A stretch of DNA of 49,430 nucleotides. Source: an uncultured Clostridia bacterium (GTDB lineage Bacteria > Bacillota > Clostridia > Christensenellales > Borkfalkiaceae). This document shows positions 32,249 through 39,316 of the stretch, piece after piece. The translations under genes and the position numbers were made by a program. The first letter of the stretch is position 1; each line of letters begins with the position of its first letter. Location of the stretch: contig CANQNO010000011.1 in the NCBI GenBank assembly GCA_947625245.1, forward strand, positions 1 through 49,430, read 5' to 3'. The notes under the pieces were generated by a model, which made no database searches, had not been told where the DNA came from, and saw only the letters and a program-made list of their open reading frames with translations.

Positions 32249-32980
32249 TTAAATTGCGAATACGTGTTTACCTATTGTGGTAACAACGGGTCTTGAATAA
32301 ATCCACGAGCTGGTTGCCACCGCGGGATTGTAATAATAAATAGCCCCGTAAGTGGGATCCCAGCCGTTAATAGCGTCCTGCGCGGCGTTCAAAGCCGTTT
32401 TGTCGGGGGCGAGATTGATTTGCCCGTCGGCAACCGAAGTAAAGGCGTTGGACTGATATATTACGCCCGAAACCGTGTTGGGGAATTTGGGAGAGCGGAC
32501 GCGGTTCAGTATTACCGCGCCTACCGCAACCTGCCCCACATAGGATTCGCCCCTCGCTTCCGCATAAATACATTTTGCAAGAAGATAGGTGTCCGAGCTC
32601 GTGTAGTTCGCGTTGCCCGAAGAGGAGTTGCCGCCCGAAAGGGCTTTTGCCGATTCGTTCATGCCCAAAGCTTCAAACGTGGCTTTGCCCGCTATGCCGT
32701 CGGGGGTAAGCCCGTTTTTGCGCTGGAAATATTTAACGGCTTCCACCGTGGCTTTACCGTAAATGCCGTCCACGGCGCCCTTGTAATATCCCCATTCTTT
32801 CAAACGCCTTTGCAATTCTTTTACTTCGCCGCCGCTTGCACCCTGCTTTAAAACCGCAGTCTGAACGTAGGGAGCCGCGGCAAGTTTATCGCTTGTTTGT
32901 CCCAGATTGAATACGGCGGCTGCCCCCGCGACTGTTGCAACGGCAAGAGCGGCAACGCCGATTCTGATTGCTTTTTTCAT
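32249..32980 (-). CDS. sleB: Spore cortex-lytic enzyme SleB
   Basis: A lytic transglycosylase that degrades the spore cortex at germination. At 243 residues it has a signal peptide (KKAIRIGVAALAVATVAGAAA), a peptidoglycan-binding domain (about 43-107: LKQGASGGEVKELQRRLKEWGYY, DGIYGKATVEAVKYFQRKNGL), a Ser/Gly linker, and a Hydrolase_2/SleB catalytic domain (about 130-243) with CIYAEARGESYVGQVAVGAV containing the catalytic glutamate. GGAGG precedes the ATG. It is followed directly by ypeB, its usual partner. Confidence 0.96.
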   Translation of the reverse strand: MKKAIRIGVAALAVATVAGAAAVFNLGQTSDKLAAAPYVQTAVLKQGASGGEVKELQRRLKEWGYYKGAVDGIYGKATVEAVKYFQRKNGLTPDGIAGKATFEALGMNESAKALSGGNSSSGNANYTSSDTYLLAKCIYAEARGESYVGQVAVGAVILNRVRSPKFPNTVSGVIYQSNAFTSVADGQINLAPDKTALNAAQDAINGWDPTYGAIYYYNPAVATSSWIYSRPVVTTIGKHVFAI

Positions 32981-33028
32981 TTTTCCTCCTTGCCCGCAAA
33001 CGGCGAGCGCATTTAATATAGGTATACG

Positions 33029-33556
33029 TCAGTTCTTTTTGAACCTCCGCACTATGTCGAGAATAGCCGAACGGTATTTCACGTCGGCGGAGGACGAGGT
33101 GAAGCATAAAGGGGGATAGATGACGCACCACCAATTGTCGCCCTTGCCCGTGCCCAGCTCTATGATAAGAGCGTCGTACAAGCCCGCTTCAAGCGTAAGG
33201 TCCCCGTAAACGCGGGTGGGGAATTCTTCCGCCCTCACCCCGGCTTTAGAGCCGTACCCGAAGCCGTTTTCACGCAGCACACGGTTGCACACTTCTTCTA
33301 TTTCGCGCGTTTTGGAAGCGATAATTTCAATCGCCTTCTGTTTGTCCGTGCACTCTGCCGCGTAAGGGGTCAAAAATTTAACCACTTCGTCCTTGACTTT
33401 ATATTTTACCTGTTGGTCGGCGGCGGCGTTCGAGTTGGCGCGTACGTGTATACGCAGATAGTCTGTTTCCGCCCGTTTATCGGGGAAACCCATAACGCAA
33501 ACCGCCGTTGCAATTATTATGATTAATACAAAAAAAGTTATGCAAAAGTTTTTCAT
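33029..33556 (-). CDS. spoIIR: Stage II sporulation protein R
   Basis: A secreted forespore signalling protein of 175 residues that triggers SpoIIGA to process pro-sigma-E in the mother cell. An N-terminal hydrophobic helix (ITFFVLIIIIATAVCVMGF) is followed by the family signature LRIHVRANSNAAADQQVKYKVKDEVVKFLTP and ending with GDNWWCVIYPPLCF. GGGAG precedes the ATG. A sigma-F-like promoter is found upstream (33583-33612), consistent with its regulation in Bacillus. Confidence 0.95.
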   Translation of the reverse strand: MKNFCITFFVLIIIIATAVCVMGFPDKRAETDYLRIHVRANSNAAADQQVKYKVKDEVVKFLTPYAAECTDKQKAIEIIASKTREIEEVCNRVLRENGFGYGSKAGVRAEEFPTRVYGDLTLEAGLYDALIIELGTGKGDNWWCVIYPPLCFTSSSADVKYRSAILDIVRRFKKN

Positions 33557-33582
33557 GGCAAATCTCCCAAAGTTTACGCAAG

Positions 33583-33612
33583 GTTTATTGCCCGCGGTGA
33601 AATAATTTATAC
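33583..33612 (-). promoter_or_regulatory. Candidate sigma-F promoter of spoIIR
   Basis: On the minus strand GTATA, 15 nt, GGCAATAAAC agrees with the sigma-F consensus (GYWTA, then GGNNANAHTR) except at the last two positions. It lies 27-56 nt upstream of the spoIIR start codon. Confidence 0.6.
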
Positions 33613-33646
33613 GTTAACGCACAACTTTTTTGCGGCATAAAAAAAA

Positions 33647-33667
33647 CCGCACGGAATTTCCGTGCGG
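33647..33667 (-). terminator. Terminator of the PH-domain-like gene
   Basis: CCGCACGGAA and TTCCGTGCGG form a 10-bp stem; the minus strand continues with eight T residues. Confidence 0.85.
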
Positions 33668-33686
33668 AAAGGAAATGAAGCCGGTT

Positions 33687-34208
33687 TTAAGCGGCTTGTT
33701 TGTGGTCGAGAATTATCGCGCCTATGGTTTCGCAAATCTCGTTTGCGGTATTGAAATCAATTTTAATTTTAGACTTATTCTTGTTTTTCTTGAATTTTGA
33801 TAACAGCCAGCTGAAAAATCCTTGACCTTTATTCTTGATTGCGCCTATTACCAAGGATGTTCCTTCCGCGCCATGCGTGTTGATACATACCAAAAAATCA
33901 CCCTGGTTCAGCAATTTTACGCAATGAACTATAAGAAATATGCCCACTATTACTATTAACAGGGGTATGCCTATGATTATCCCCAAAATAGGCAAAAAGT
34001 TGCTTTTTCTAAATTGTTCGCACTCAATGGATTTTACATTATCCAAAGGTATTTCGCTATATTCGGTGGAACGCTTAGTAGAAATAAGGGAAACAATTCT
34101 CTTTGAGGTGACTGTAAGGTTAGCTTCATATTTAACCTTGTTGTCCTTGCCCTTTGCATAGTCCCAACTTTTAACCAAATGCTCGTTGTTGCTTAGCTTA
34201 ATATTCAT
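33687..34208 (-). CDS. Membrane protein with bacterial PH-like domain
   Basis: A 173-residue protein of unknown function. The N-terminal segment (LSNNEHLVKSWDYAKGKDN... LTVTSKRIVSLISTKRSTEYSEIPLDNVKSIE) has the strand order of a bacterial PH/bPH2 domain. A hairpin of two hydrophobic helices follows (FLPILGIIIGIPLLIVIVGIFLIVHCV), then a basic C-terminal tail. The ATG at 34208 is preferred since GGAGAAGG precedes it. It diverges from an XRE regulator, with an operator palindrome sitting in its promoter spacer. Confidence 0.75.
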   Translation of the reverse strand: MNIKLSNNEHLVKSWDYAKGKDNKVKYEANLTVTSKRIVSLISTKRSTEYSEIPLDNVKSIECEQFRKSNFLPILGIIIGIPLLIVIVGIFLIVHCVKLLNQGDFLVCINTHGAEGTSLVIGAIKNKGQGFFSWLLSKFKKNKNKSKIKIDFNTANEICETIGAIILDHKQAA

Positions 34209-34236
34209 TTGCCTTCTCCTTGCTAATTGTACCCTT

Positions 34237-34265
34237 ATTATAATCTTACAAAAGTAAGAAGTCAA
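34237..34265 (-). promoter_or_regulatory. Promoter of the PH-like gene with embedded operator
   Basis: On the minus strand TTGACT, 17 nt, TATAAT. The spacer holds the palindrome TCTTACaaaaGTAAGA (34244-34259), so a repressor bound here would block the polymerase. Confidence 0.75.
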
Positions 34266-34270
34266 GTATT

Positions 34271-34290
34271 TTTCTTACAAATGTGAGAAA
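34271..34290. promoter_or_regulatory. Second operator palindrome of the XRE regulator
   Basis: TTTCTTACAaaTGTGAGAAA, an inverted repeat with one mismatch, 29 bp centre-to-centre from the first operator and just upstream of the XRE ATG, suggesting autoregulation. Confidence 0.6.
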
Positions 34291-34298
34291 ATATTTTT

Positions 34299-34502
34299 AT
34301 GAAGAACAACTTCGCCGAAAACTTAAAAAGCCTGCGGCAGGAGAGGGGGATAGGTCAGGTGGAGCTTGCCAAAAAAATAAACGTGAGCAGGGGGATAATA
34401 AGTTTATGGGAAAACAACCTGCGGGAGCCGGGTATGTACAACCTGATCGCTCTTGCGGATTATTTCGGCGTAACGGTGGATTATCTTATAGGAAGGGATT
34501 AA
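34299..34502 (+). CDS. Small XRE-family repressor
   Basis: A 67-residue protein that is essentially only a Cro/CI helix-turn-helix: NLKSLRQERGIGQVELAKKI, then NVSRGIISLWENNLREPGM and a short final helix (LADYFGVTVDYLIGRD). It has only a weak ribosome-binding site. Two palindromic operators lie in the 90-bp region shared with the divergent PH-like gene, so it probably represses both. Confidence 0.85.
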   Translation: MKNNFAENLKSLRQERGIGQVELAKKINVSRGIISLWENNLREPGMYNLIALADYFGVTVDYLIGRD

Positions 34503-34603
34503 CAATTTTCCGCTTTTTAAAATACAATATTTAGTGGTATAAAAATTTACAAACACAAGGTTTTAAAATTTTTTTAAAATTTGAAAATTTTAAGATAAAT
34601 CGC

Positions 34604-34632
34604 TTGCATTTTGCGTTTTAATTTGTTATATT
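34604..34632 (+). promoter_or_regulatory. Promoter of the tRNA cluster
   Basis: TTGCAT, 17 nt, TATATT, ending 12 nt before the first tRNA. Confidence 0.65.
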
Positions 34633-34644
34633 AATTAAGCGTTT

Positions 34645-34720
34645 GGGAGCTTAGCTCAGTTGGGAGAGCAACTGCCCTACAAGCAGTGGGTCACAGGTTC
34701 GAGCCCTGTAGCTCCCACCA
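34645..34720 (+). tRNA. tRNA-Val (UAC), with C33
   Basis: The 76-nt cloverleaf is complete: acceptor GGGAGCT/AGCTCCC, D arm GCTC/GAGC, anticodon stem ACTGC/GCAGT, T stem ACAGG/CCTGT, and encoded CCA. The anticodon loop is CCTACAA, giving anticodon TAC (Val). Position 33 is C rather than the near-universal T. Confidence 0.9.
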
Positions 34721-34741
34721 AACCAACAGTGCGGCAGATAT

Positions 34742-34816
34742 GCGGGAGTGGCTCAGTGGTAGAGCGTCACCTTGCCAAGGTGAATGTCGCGGGTTCGAAT
34801 CTCGTCTCCCGCTCCA
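34742..34816 (+). tRNA. tRNA-Gly (GCC)
   Basis: A 75-nt cloverleaf with acceptor GCGGGAG/CTCCCGC, anticodon loop TTGCCAA (GCC, Gly), stem TCACC/GGTGA and encoded CCA. Confidence 0.95.
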
Positions 34817-34843
34817 AAATCAAGCCGCGCTGTTTTTTATTAA

Positions 34844-34918
34844 GGCGTCATAGCCAAGTGGTAAGGCAAGGGTCTGCAAAACCCTGACTCCCCGGTTCAA
34901 ATCCGGGTGGCGCCTCCA
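34844..34918 (+). tRNA. tRNA-Cys (GCA), integration site
   Basis: A 75-nt cloverleaf with acceptor GGCGTCA/TGGCGCC, anticodon loop CTGCAAA (GCA, Cys), T stem CCCGG/CCGGG and encoded CCA. Its 3' 25 nt and the next base recur at 49405-49430, marking the tRNA as an element's attachment site. Confidence 0.95.
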
Positions 34919-34919
34919 A
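34894..34919 (+). repeat. attL: 26-bp direct repeat in the tRNA-Cys 3' end
   Basis: The 3' part of tRNA-Cys (from GGTTCAAATCCGGG through CCTCCAA) is identical to 49405-49430 over all 26 bases visible. The integrase gene lies 0.3 kb inside. Confidence 0.9.
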
Positions 34920-34942
34920 AAACACAATATATTGTGTTGATT

Positions 34943-34979
34943 TCAACCCTGTATCTACAAGATATGGGGTTGATTTTTT
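34943..34979 (+). terminator. Terminator after the tRNA cluster
   Basis: TCAACCC and GGGTTGA, with an inner ATCT/AGAT stem, are followed by T6. It lies just inside the element, so it now terminates the tRNA transcript. Confidence 0.7.
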
Positions 34980-35004
34980 GTTTTTTACTCAAAAACCTCA
35001 CCGT

Positions 35005-35025
35005 TTGGGGAGTGTTTTGGGGAGT
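35005..35025 (+). promoter_or_regulatory. Candidate integrase arm sites, left end
   Basis: TTGGGGAGT occurs twice (35005-35013 and 35017-35025), 12 bp apart. The same pair recurs at the right end (49252-49271). Repeats at both ends of an integrative element are typical arm-type recombinase sites. Confidence 0.55.
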
Positions 35026-35039
35026 AAAATGCCACTCGT

Positions 35040-35073
35040 GCAATTTATTTTCAAGCCGTTGAAAATAAATTGC
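35040..35073. repeat. Perfect 15-bp inverted repeat near attL
   Basis: GCAATTTATTTTCAA (35040-35054) and its exact reverse complement (35059-35073) flank GCCG. It lies between the arm sites and the integrase end. It may be a terminator-like hairpin or a directionality-factor site. Confidence 0.6.
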
Positions 35074-35230
35074 TACGATTTCAGGGCGTTGCCCTCTTTG
35101 CAAAATAAATAAGTGCCCACAATTAAGAAATTTTGCAAATTCACCTACTGAGGCGATAAATCGCAAATTGGGTCGCGCTGGCGCAGGGAAACCCTGCTTG
35201 CGCCGTTGAATATTTTAAAATATCGTTTAT

Positions 35231-35860
35231 TTATGCTACTACAAAGTTGACTTTGTCCATTTCCTGCCGCATAAAATCGTCGCTGTAATGCACATAGGTT
35301 TTGCCTACAAGCCGTTCGGGGCTGTCGCCCATCCAAAGCTCTACGACTTCTCTTTTCACCTTTTCATCGCAGACAGAGGCAAAAGTTTGGCGGAGTTGGT
35401 AGGGAATAGCCCCTTCTGGCAACGCCTTTTTCATAATATCGAGCGTTCTGTCGTATGAAAGCGGGGATTTAAGGGGCGAATCAAAATCAAATAATTTTTC
35501 CGCTTGACGGGGAATAGGTATCTTTTTGTATGCCTTTTTCCCGTTTTTTCTCTTTCTGTTCCTGCAAATCAAGAAGCCGTTTTCAAAGTGCGCCTCGTCG
35601 TCTATCTCGCACGGGCGAAGCCCGAAGAAGTACATGGCGTAAGCAAAATTCCTTGTTTTATCGAAGAACGGAGTTTGCAGGTTGGCAAGAAAAATTTTAA
35701 TCTGTTCGTCGGTCAGCCTATCCCTGTTTTCACGCTCTGCGCGCTTGAAAGGTATCATATCGACGGGGTTGTATGTAACAATGCTGCTCGCCTTTGCATA
35801 CTTGAAAATGCTGTTGAATACCGTCCGCATGTCCTCGTACTTGCGCGGAGTGATTGTCAT
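35231..35860 (-). CDS. Short tyrosine recombinase (integrase)
   Basis: Catalyses site-specific recombination of the element. Visible catalytic features: Arg in YFFGLRPCEIDD, the beta-hairpin lysines (RKRKNGKKAYKKIPIP), Y-x-L-R (YQLRQTFASVC, where many enzymes have HxLR), and the nucleophile tyrosine in VGKTYVHYSD. At 209 residues it lacks the N-terminal arm-binding domain and part of the core-binding domain usual in 350-400-residue integrases. Yet AAGGAGGT precedes its ATG, so the short form seems deliberately translated. It sits beside attL, as expected. Confidence 0.85.
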   Translation of the reverse strand: MTITPRKYEDMRTVFNSIFKYAKASSIVTYNPVDMIPFKRAERENRDRLTDEQIKIFLANLQTPFFDKTRNFAYAMYFFGLRPCEIDDEAHFENGFLICRNRKRKNGKKAYKKIPIPRQAEKLFDFDSPLKSPLSYDRTLDIMKKALPEGAIPYQLRQTFASVCDEKVKREVVELWMGDSPERLVGKTYVHYSDDFMRQEMDKVNFVVA

Positions 35861-35892
35861 TGTTTACCTCCTTAAAAAAATAATCATATGCA

Positions 35893-35927
35893 AAGAAGGC
35901 TCACAGCAATGCGCTATGAGCCTTCTT
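35893..35927. terminator. Bidirectional hairpin between integrase and transporter genes
   Basis: AAGAAGGCTCA and TGAGCCTTCTT form an 11-bp stem, flanked by T-rich sequence. It ends the transporter transcript read from 37275. Confidence 0.7.
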
Positions 35928-35964
35928 ATTTAAATTATTGATTTTTATTAAGTTGCGTTATCGT

Positions 35965-37275
35965 TTATAATGCGTTCTGTTTTTGGTTTTTCAACTCCCG
36001 TTTGCGGAAGAAAAGTTGTTCCTCTGTAACGGAAACAATTAAGTGTACCACCATGCCGAACCCGAACATTAAAATAATAACGTCCATTGTGAAGGTGATT
36101 GCATTTGTTAAGTACAAAATAAAGAATATTCCGTAATACACAAGGTTTATTATCAGCGAGTTGATAGCATTGTATATTGTATGCCCCGTACCGATAAAGT
36201 AGTTATCTATAATTGCGCAACCAGCATAAGCGATATAAAACGGAGCAAGTTTTATGGTAATTAAGAAAATCTCGTGCGCATTTTCAAGCCCTTCGGCATA
36301 GCGGTAAAACGGAGTCCACAATGGAACTGAAATTGCCCACAATAAAACTACGCAAGCCGCAATAAAATAGTAATTGAATTGTTTTAAGGCAAGATAGCCG
36401 TCTTTACAATCATGCCGTATAACTTCGCTTAGAGCAGTCACGGGAATGAGCAGCCAACCCCATATAAAGTTGTTTGCTATCCAATAATTGCCCTGTTCGG
36501 CTACCATATTTACCATTTTGCCTATCATTACGGCATAAATTAAATTATCGATAAACTGTTGCACTCCGGAAAATATGCCTACCTTGCACCACTCTTTTAA
36601 AGTCTGCAAGTCGCTCTTGTGGTACCAGGCAGGTCTGATAAGCCTTTGCAAAAATAATACCAAAAATCCTGCCACGGCAAGCAAAGCGTTTATTATAATA
36701 TTTGAAGCCGCTATTCCGTAAACGCCCATCGACGGAATCAGCAAAAAATCGGCAATGACAGACAATACGGTTTGAACTGCCAAAAATATGTACACGTTTT
36801 TGTCTTTACCGACCACGACGAAAACCACGTTAAAAAAGCTCGGCAAAATCCCCACCATAAAAGCTACGGTTTCAAGTTGTAAATAATGATTGGTTACGGA
36901 AAGATCGACTTCCGCAGGATTCATCGCGGAAACCAACACAGAGCCGTAAATCAAAACGCCGACTGAAAATAATATGTATAGGGCAAAAGCGATTACGCCA
37001 ACCTTGAAGGCATGATTTGCAAAGTTTTCTTCATCGTGTTTCAATAATTTATTTAAAACCAAATAGAGCGGAATAATTAAAAATGCCCGAAGAGTTTCGT
37101 CAATTAAATCGAACCACTCCATTTGTCCAATGATATCGAACACACTGCTATCACTGTTAGATGAAATAATAAAAGTTCTCACCGTTTGATATATAGCCGG
37201 AATGAGAGCAAGAGCGCAAAGCGATATAAACAGTCGCCAATTAAAGCTTTTTAAATTTTTAAACTTTTCTTTCAT
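35965..37275 (-). CDS. MATE-like multidrug/Na+-driven efflux transporter
   Basis: A 436-residue polytopic membrane protein with about 12 helices, arranged as two similar halves typical of the MATE/MOP fold. Recognisable pieces are VGILPSFFNVVFVVVGKDKN, FSGVQQFIDNLIYAVMIGKMV and LAPFYIAYAGCAIIDNYFIGTG. No catalytic motif exists, so substrate is unknown; export of the island's own product is possible. AAAGGATT precedes the ATG. It is cargo of the tRNA-Cys element and diverges from the gene at 37515. Confidence 0.8.
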   Translation of the reverse strand: MKEKFKNLKSFNWRLFISLCALALIPAIYQTVRTFIISSNSDSSVFDIIGQMEWFDLIDETLRAFLIIPLYLVLNKLLKHDEENFANHAFKVGVIAFALYILFSVGVLIYGSVLVSAMNPAEVDLSVTNHYLQLETVAFMVGILPSFFNVVFVVVGKDKNVYIFLAVQTVLSVIADFLLIPSMGVYGIAASNIIINALLAVAGFLVLFLQRLIRPAWYHKSDLQTLKEWCKVGIFSGVQQFIDNLIYAVMIGKMVNMVAEQGNYWIANNFIWGWLLIPVTALSEVIRHDCKDGYLALKQFNYYFIAACVVLLWAISVPLWTPFYRYAEGLENAHEIFLITIKLAPFYIAYAGCAIIDNYFIGTGHTIYNAINSLIINLVYYGIFFILYLTNAITFTMDVIILMFGFGMVVHLIVSVTEEQLFFRKRELKNQKQNAL

Positions 37276-37514
37276 ATTCTAATCCTTTGTGATTTTCCTT
37301 ATTTGTCATAAACAGATTATAGCACAAAAACGCGCCAAATTCATCTGTTTAATATAAAATATCCGTAATGCTTTGGGACATAATTTCACCCCTCAGATAA
37401 GTAGATATTCTTTTTGCCGAAAATTTAAGGAATTTTATAAATATTTAAAATTTTTTAATTATGACTAAACCTGTCCTGTTTTCTCTGTTATACTTTCCAA
37501 CGTAAAGGCAAAGT

Positions 37515-38585
37515 ATGGAAAGTTATAACACCGTGGAGGAGCGCGTTGTCGGCGGTAAAAAACAAAAAATCACCGTGTGCCGGTCGCGCAAAAAGTTCGT
37601 TGAAGTCCCCATCGAACAATGGAAGCAGTTGCACTATTTCGATTTGAAAGATTACGAAACGGCGCGCGACGAGTACGAGGGAACAGAGTACGACGTCCAC
37701 AAAAACGACAGGTATTACAACGTCTTTGACTTTATGTTACAGCAGTGGGACAACCACAATCACGAGCAGTTTTGGATAAACGCAATGGACTTGGAGCGGG
37801 TGCTGAACAGTCTTTCCGACGAGGACTTGGACATCTATCTCTACGCCAAAGAAAAGCACTTAAAGCAGAAACAAATTGCTGGCATTATCGGCAAGTCCGA
37901 AAGTTACATAACGCGCAGAATGAAGTTTATCGAGGACAAAATAGAGCGCGACATGATAGACGACGGCGAGCTTACGCACAAAGAAATTTTTGCCGAGCTT
38001 GAATACCGCAAGTACGCGAGGACGGGCAAGACGGAAACTTTTGCCGACGTGTTGGTCTATGACTACCTCACGAGCCTGCCGCAGGAAATGGTTTTGAGGT
38101 ATTTGTTTTTATTCCGCGGACAGCAAAATCTTATTCGTTTTATCTTCAAGTGGCTTGTTATGTATGACGGCAAACCTGTCCACACAAAGGACGAAATGAG
38201 CAAGTACGGCGCACAGCTCTACAAAAAGTACGCCGTAAAAATGAAAAGCTGGGCAAAACAGCTTTTTATTGTGTTGGAAATTGAGCTTGACAGGCTTGTG
38301 AAGCGATACGGCATTAAGGACAGTCGTCCGAATGAGAAGTTTATAAAGACCGTACAAAAAGCGGCGGCAGCCAAAGGAATGACCGTCGCCCAATACCGTG
38401 ATAAAATTCTGTTCCCCCACGGCAAGGAACGTGTTATTGCACGCTATAAAAAGTTTGTAAAGCAACACCTCGAAGCAAAGGGAATGCCGAAGCCGCCGGC
38501 GAAAGACAACCGCTCTGCGCTTCTGACAAGGAACTTTGTAAGTAGAAAAGTAAAGAATGAAACATTTAATATCACAAGTCCGTAA
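37515..38585 (+). CDS. Element-encoded protein with sigma-region-4-like HTH
   Basis: A 356-residue protein not assigned to a known family. The middle part (LSDEDLDIYLYAKEKHLKQKQIAGIIGKSESYITRRMKFIEDKI, about 103-146) has the helix-turn-helix pattern of sigma factor region 4, suggesting a DNA-binding regulator or replication-like protein. The long C-terminal half is helical and basic (about 160-340; VKRYGIKDSRPNEKFIKTVQK). AAAGG precedes the ATG. It stands alone between the transporter and the four-gene operon, and its composition is nearer to host genes than the AT-rich cargo. Confidence 0.65.
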   Translation: MESYNTVEERVVGGKKQKITVCRSRKKFVEVPIEQWKQLHYFDLKDYETARDEYEGTEYDVHKNDRYYNVFDFMLQQWDNHNHEQFWINAMDLERVLNSLSDEDLDIYLYAKEKHLKQKQIAGIIGKSESYITRRMKFIEDKIERDMIDDGELTHKEIFAELEYRKYARTGKTETFADVLVYDYLTSLPQEMVLRYLFLFRGQQNLIRFIFKWLVMYDGKPVHTKDEMSKYGAQLYKKYAVKMKSWAKQLFIVLEIELDRLVKRYGIKDSRPNEKFIKTVQKAAAAKGMTVAQYRDKILFPHGKERVIARYKKFVKQHLEAKGMPKPPAKDNRSALLTRNFVSRKVKNETFNITSP

Positions 38586-38649
38586 ATCCTGAAAGTTGAT
38601 TTTAATGTCGAAGTTTTTGGGAATATAGAGCTTTCTGCCGTTTGAACGA

Positions 38650-38678
38650 TTGCCTTGGGGGGAGATTTGTGTTATAAT
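38650..38678 (+). promoter_or_regulatory. Promoter of the four-gene operon
   Basis: TTGCCT, 17 nt, TATAAT, then AAGGAG before the ATG at 38696. Confidence 0.75.
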
Positions 38679-38695
38679 TGTTACAAGGAGTAATT

Positions 38696-39316
38696 ATGTG
38701 TTCATTATTGTTAAATTCTACATCAACACAAGGCATATTTGATCCAGACTGGTCTCAGTTCGTTCCTTCTATCATTGCAACAATAGTAGGCTTCTTTTTG
38801 GCTTTGGTTTTTCAACAGTTTTTGTACGAGAAAATAAAGGAAGGAAGTCAAAATAGAAAAAAAGCCAAAGCTCAAATTGATAAAATAAAGAACGAACTGT
38901 TGGGCGTTATAAATGAGATTGAAAAAATAGTTGAAGCAGAACAAGAAAGGCAAACAACTTTAGCTTATATAGATCCCATTAAAACTCCAGTGTGGGATGC
39001 GGTCTTGAACACAAATGAATTGCAATTGATTTCTGATTATTTGTATAAGTCTCGGAAAAAAATTTCCGATAAGAACAACGGCGATTTGTTAACGCAAATT
39101 TTTAGTTTATATGGGCTGATTTCGGAATATAACAAGTGGCATAATTTATATTCTGAAAATCGTGCTGCCGGCAGAAAAAAGGAGGATTTACTTCAAATTC
39201 ATCAAAGCCTAGAAGAAACCCAAAAAGAGATTATGGACGAAGCCAATAAGATAGTTGGTTTACTTACCGATATTGTAAATCGAAGAAAATCGGAGGACAA
39301 GCCCAATGCAAGTTAA
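38696..39316 (+). CDS. Unknown membrane-anchored helical protein (operon gene 1)
   Basis: A 206-residue protein with one N-terminal membrane helix (about 21-40, IIATIVGFFLALVFQQFLY) and a long charged helical, probably coiled-coil, region (KKAKAQIDKIKNELLGVINEIEKIVEAEQERQ). No family is recognised. The ATG at 38696 is chosen because AAGGAG lies 5 nt before it. Its end overlaps the next gene by 11 nt, indicating coupled translation. Cargo of the tRNA-Cys element. Confidence 0.65.
   Translation: MCSLLLNSTSTQGIFDPDWSQFVPSIIATIVGFFLALVFQQFLYEKIKEGSQNRKKAKAQIDKIKNELLGVINEIEKIVEAEQERQTTLAYIDPIKTPVWDAVLNTNELQLISDYLYKSRKKISDKNNGDLLTQIFSLYGLISEYNKWHNLYSENRAAGRKKEDLLQIHQSLEETQKEIMDEANKIVGLLTDIVNRRKSEDKPNAS

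Noticed and set aside
31510-32283. Frame antisense to the basic tail of ypeB
   Set aside because: It mirrors the Lys/Arg/Ala codons of the tail and gives a Phe/Leu-rich product typical of shadow translation.
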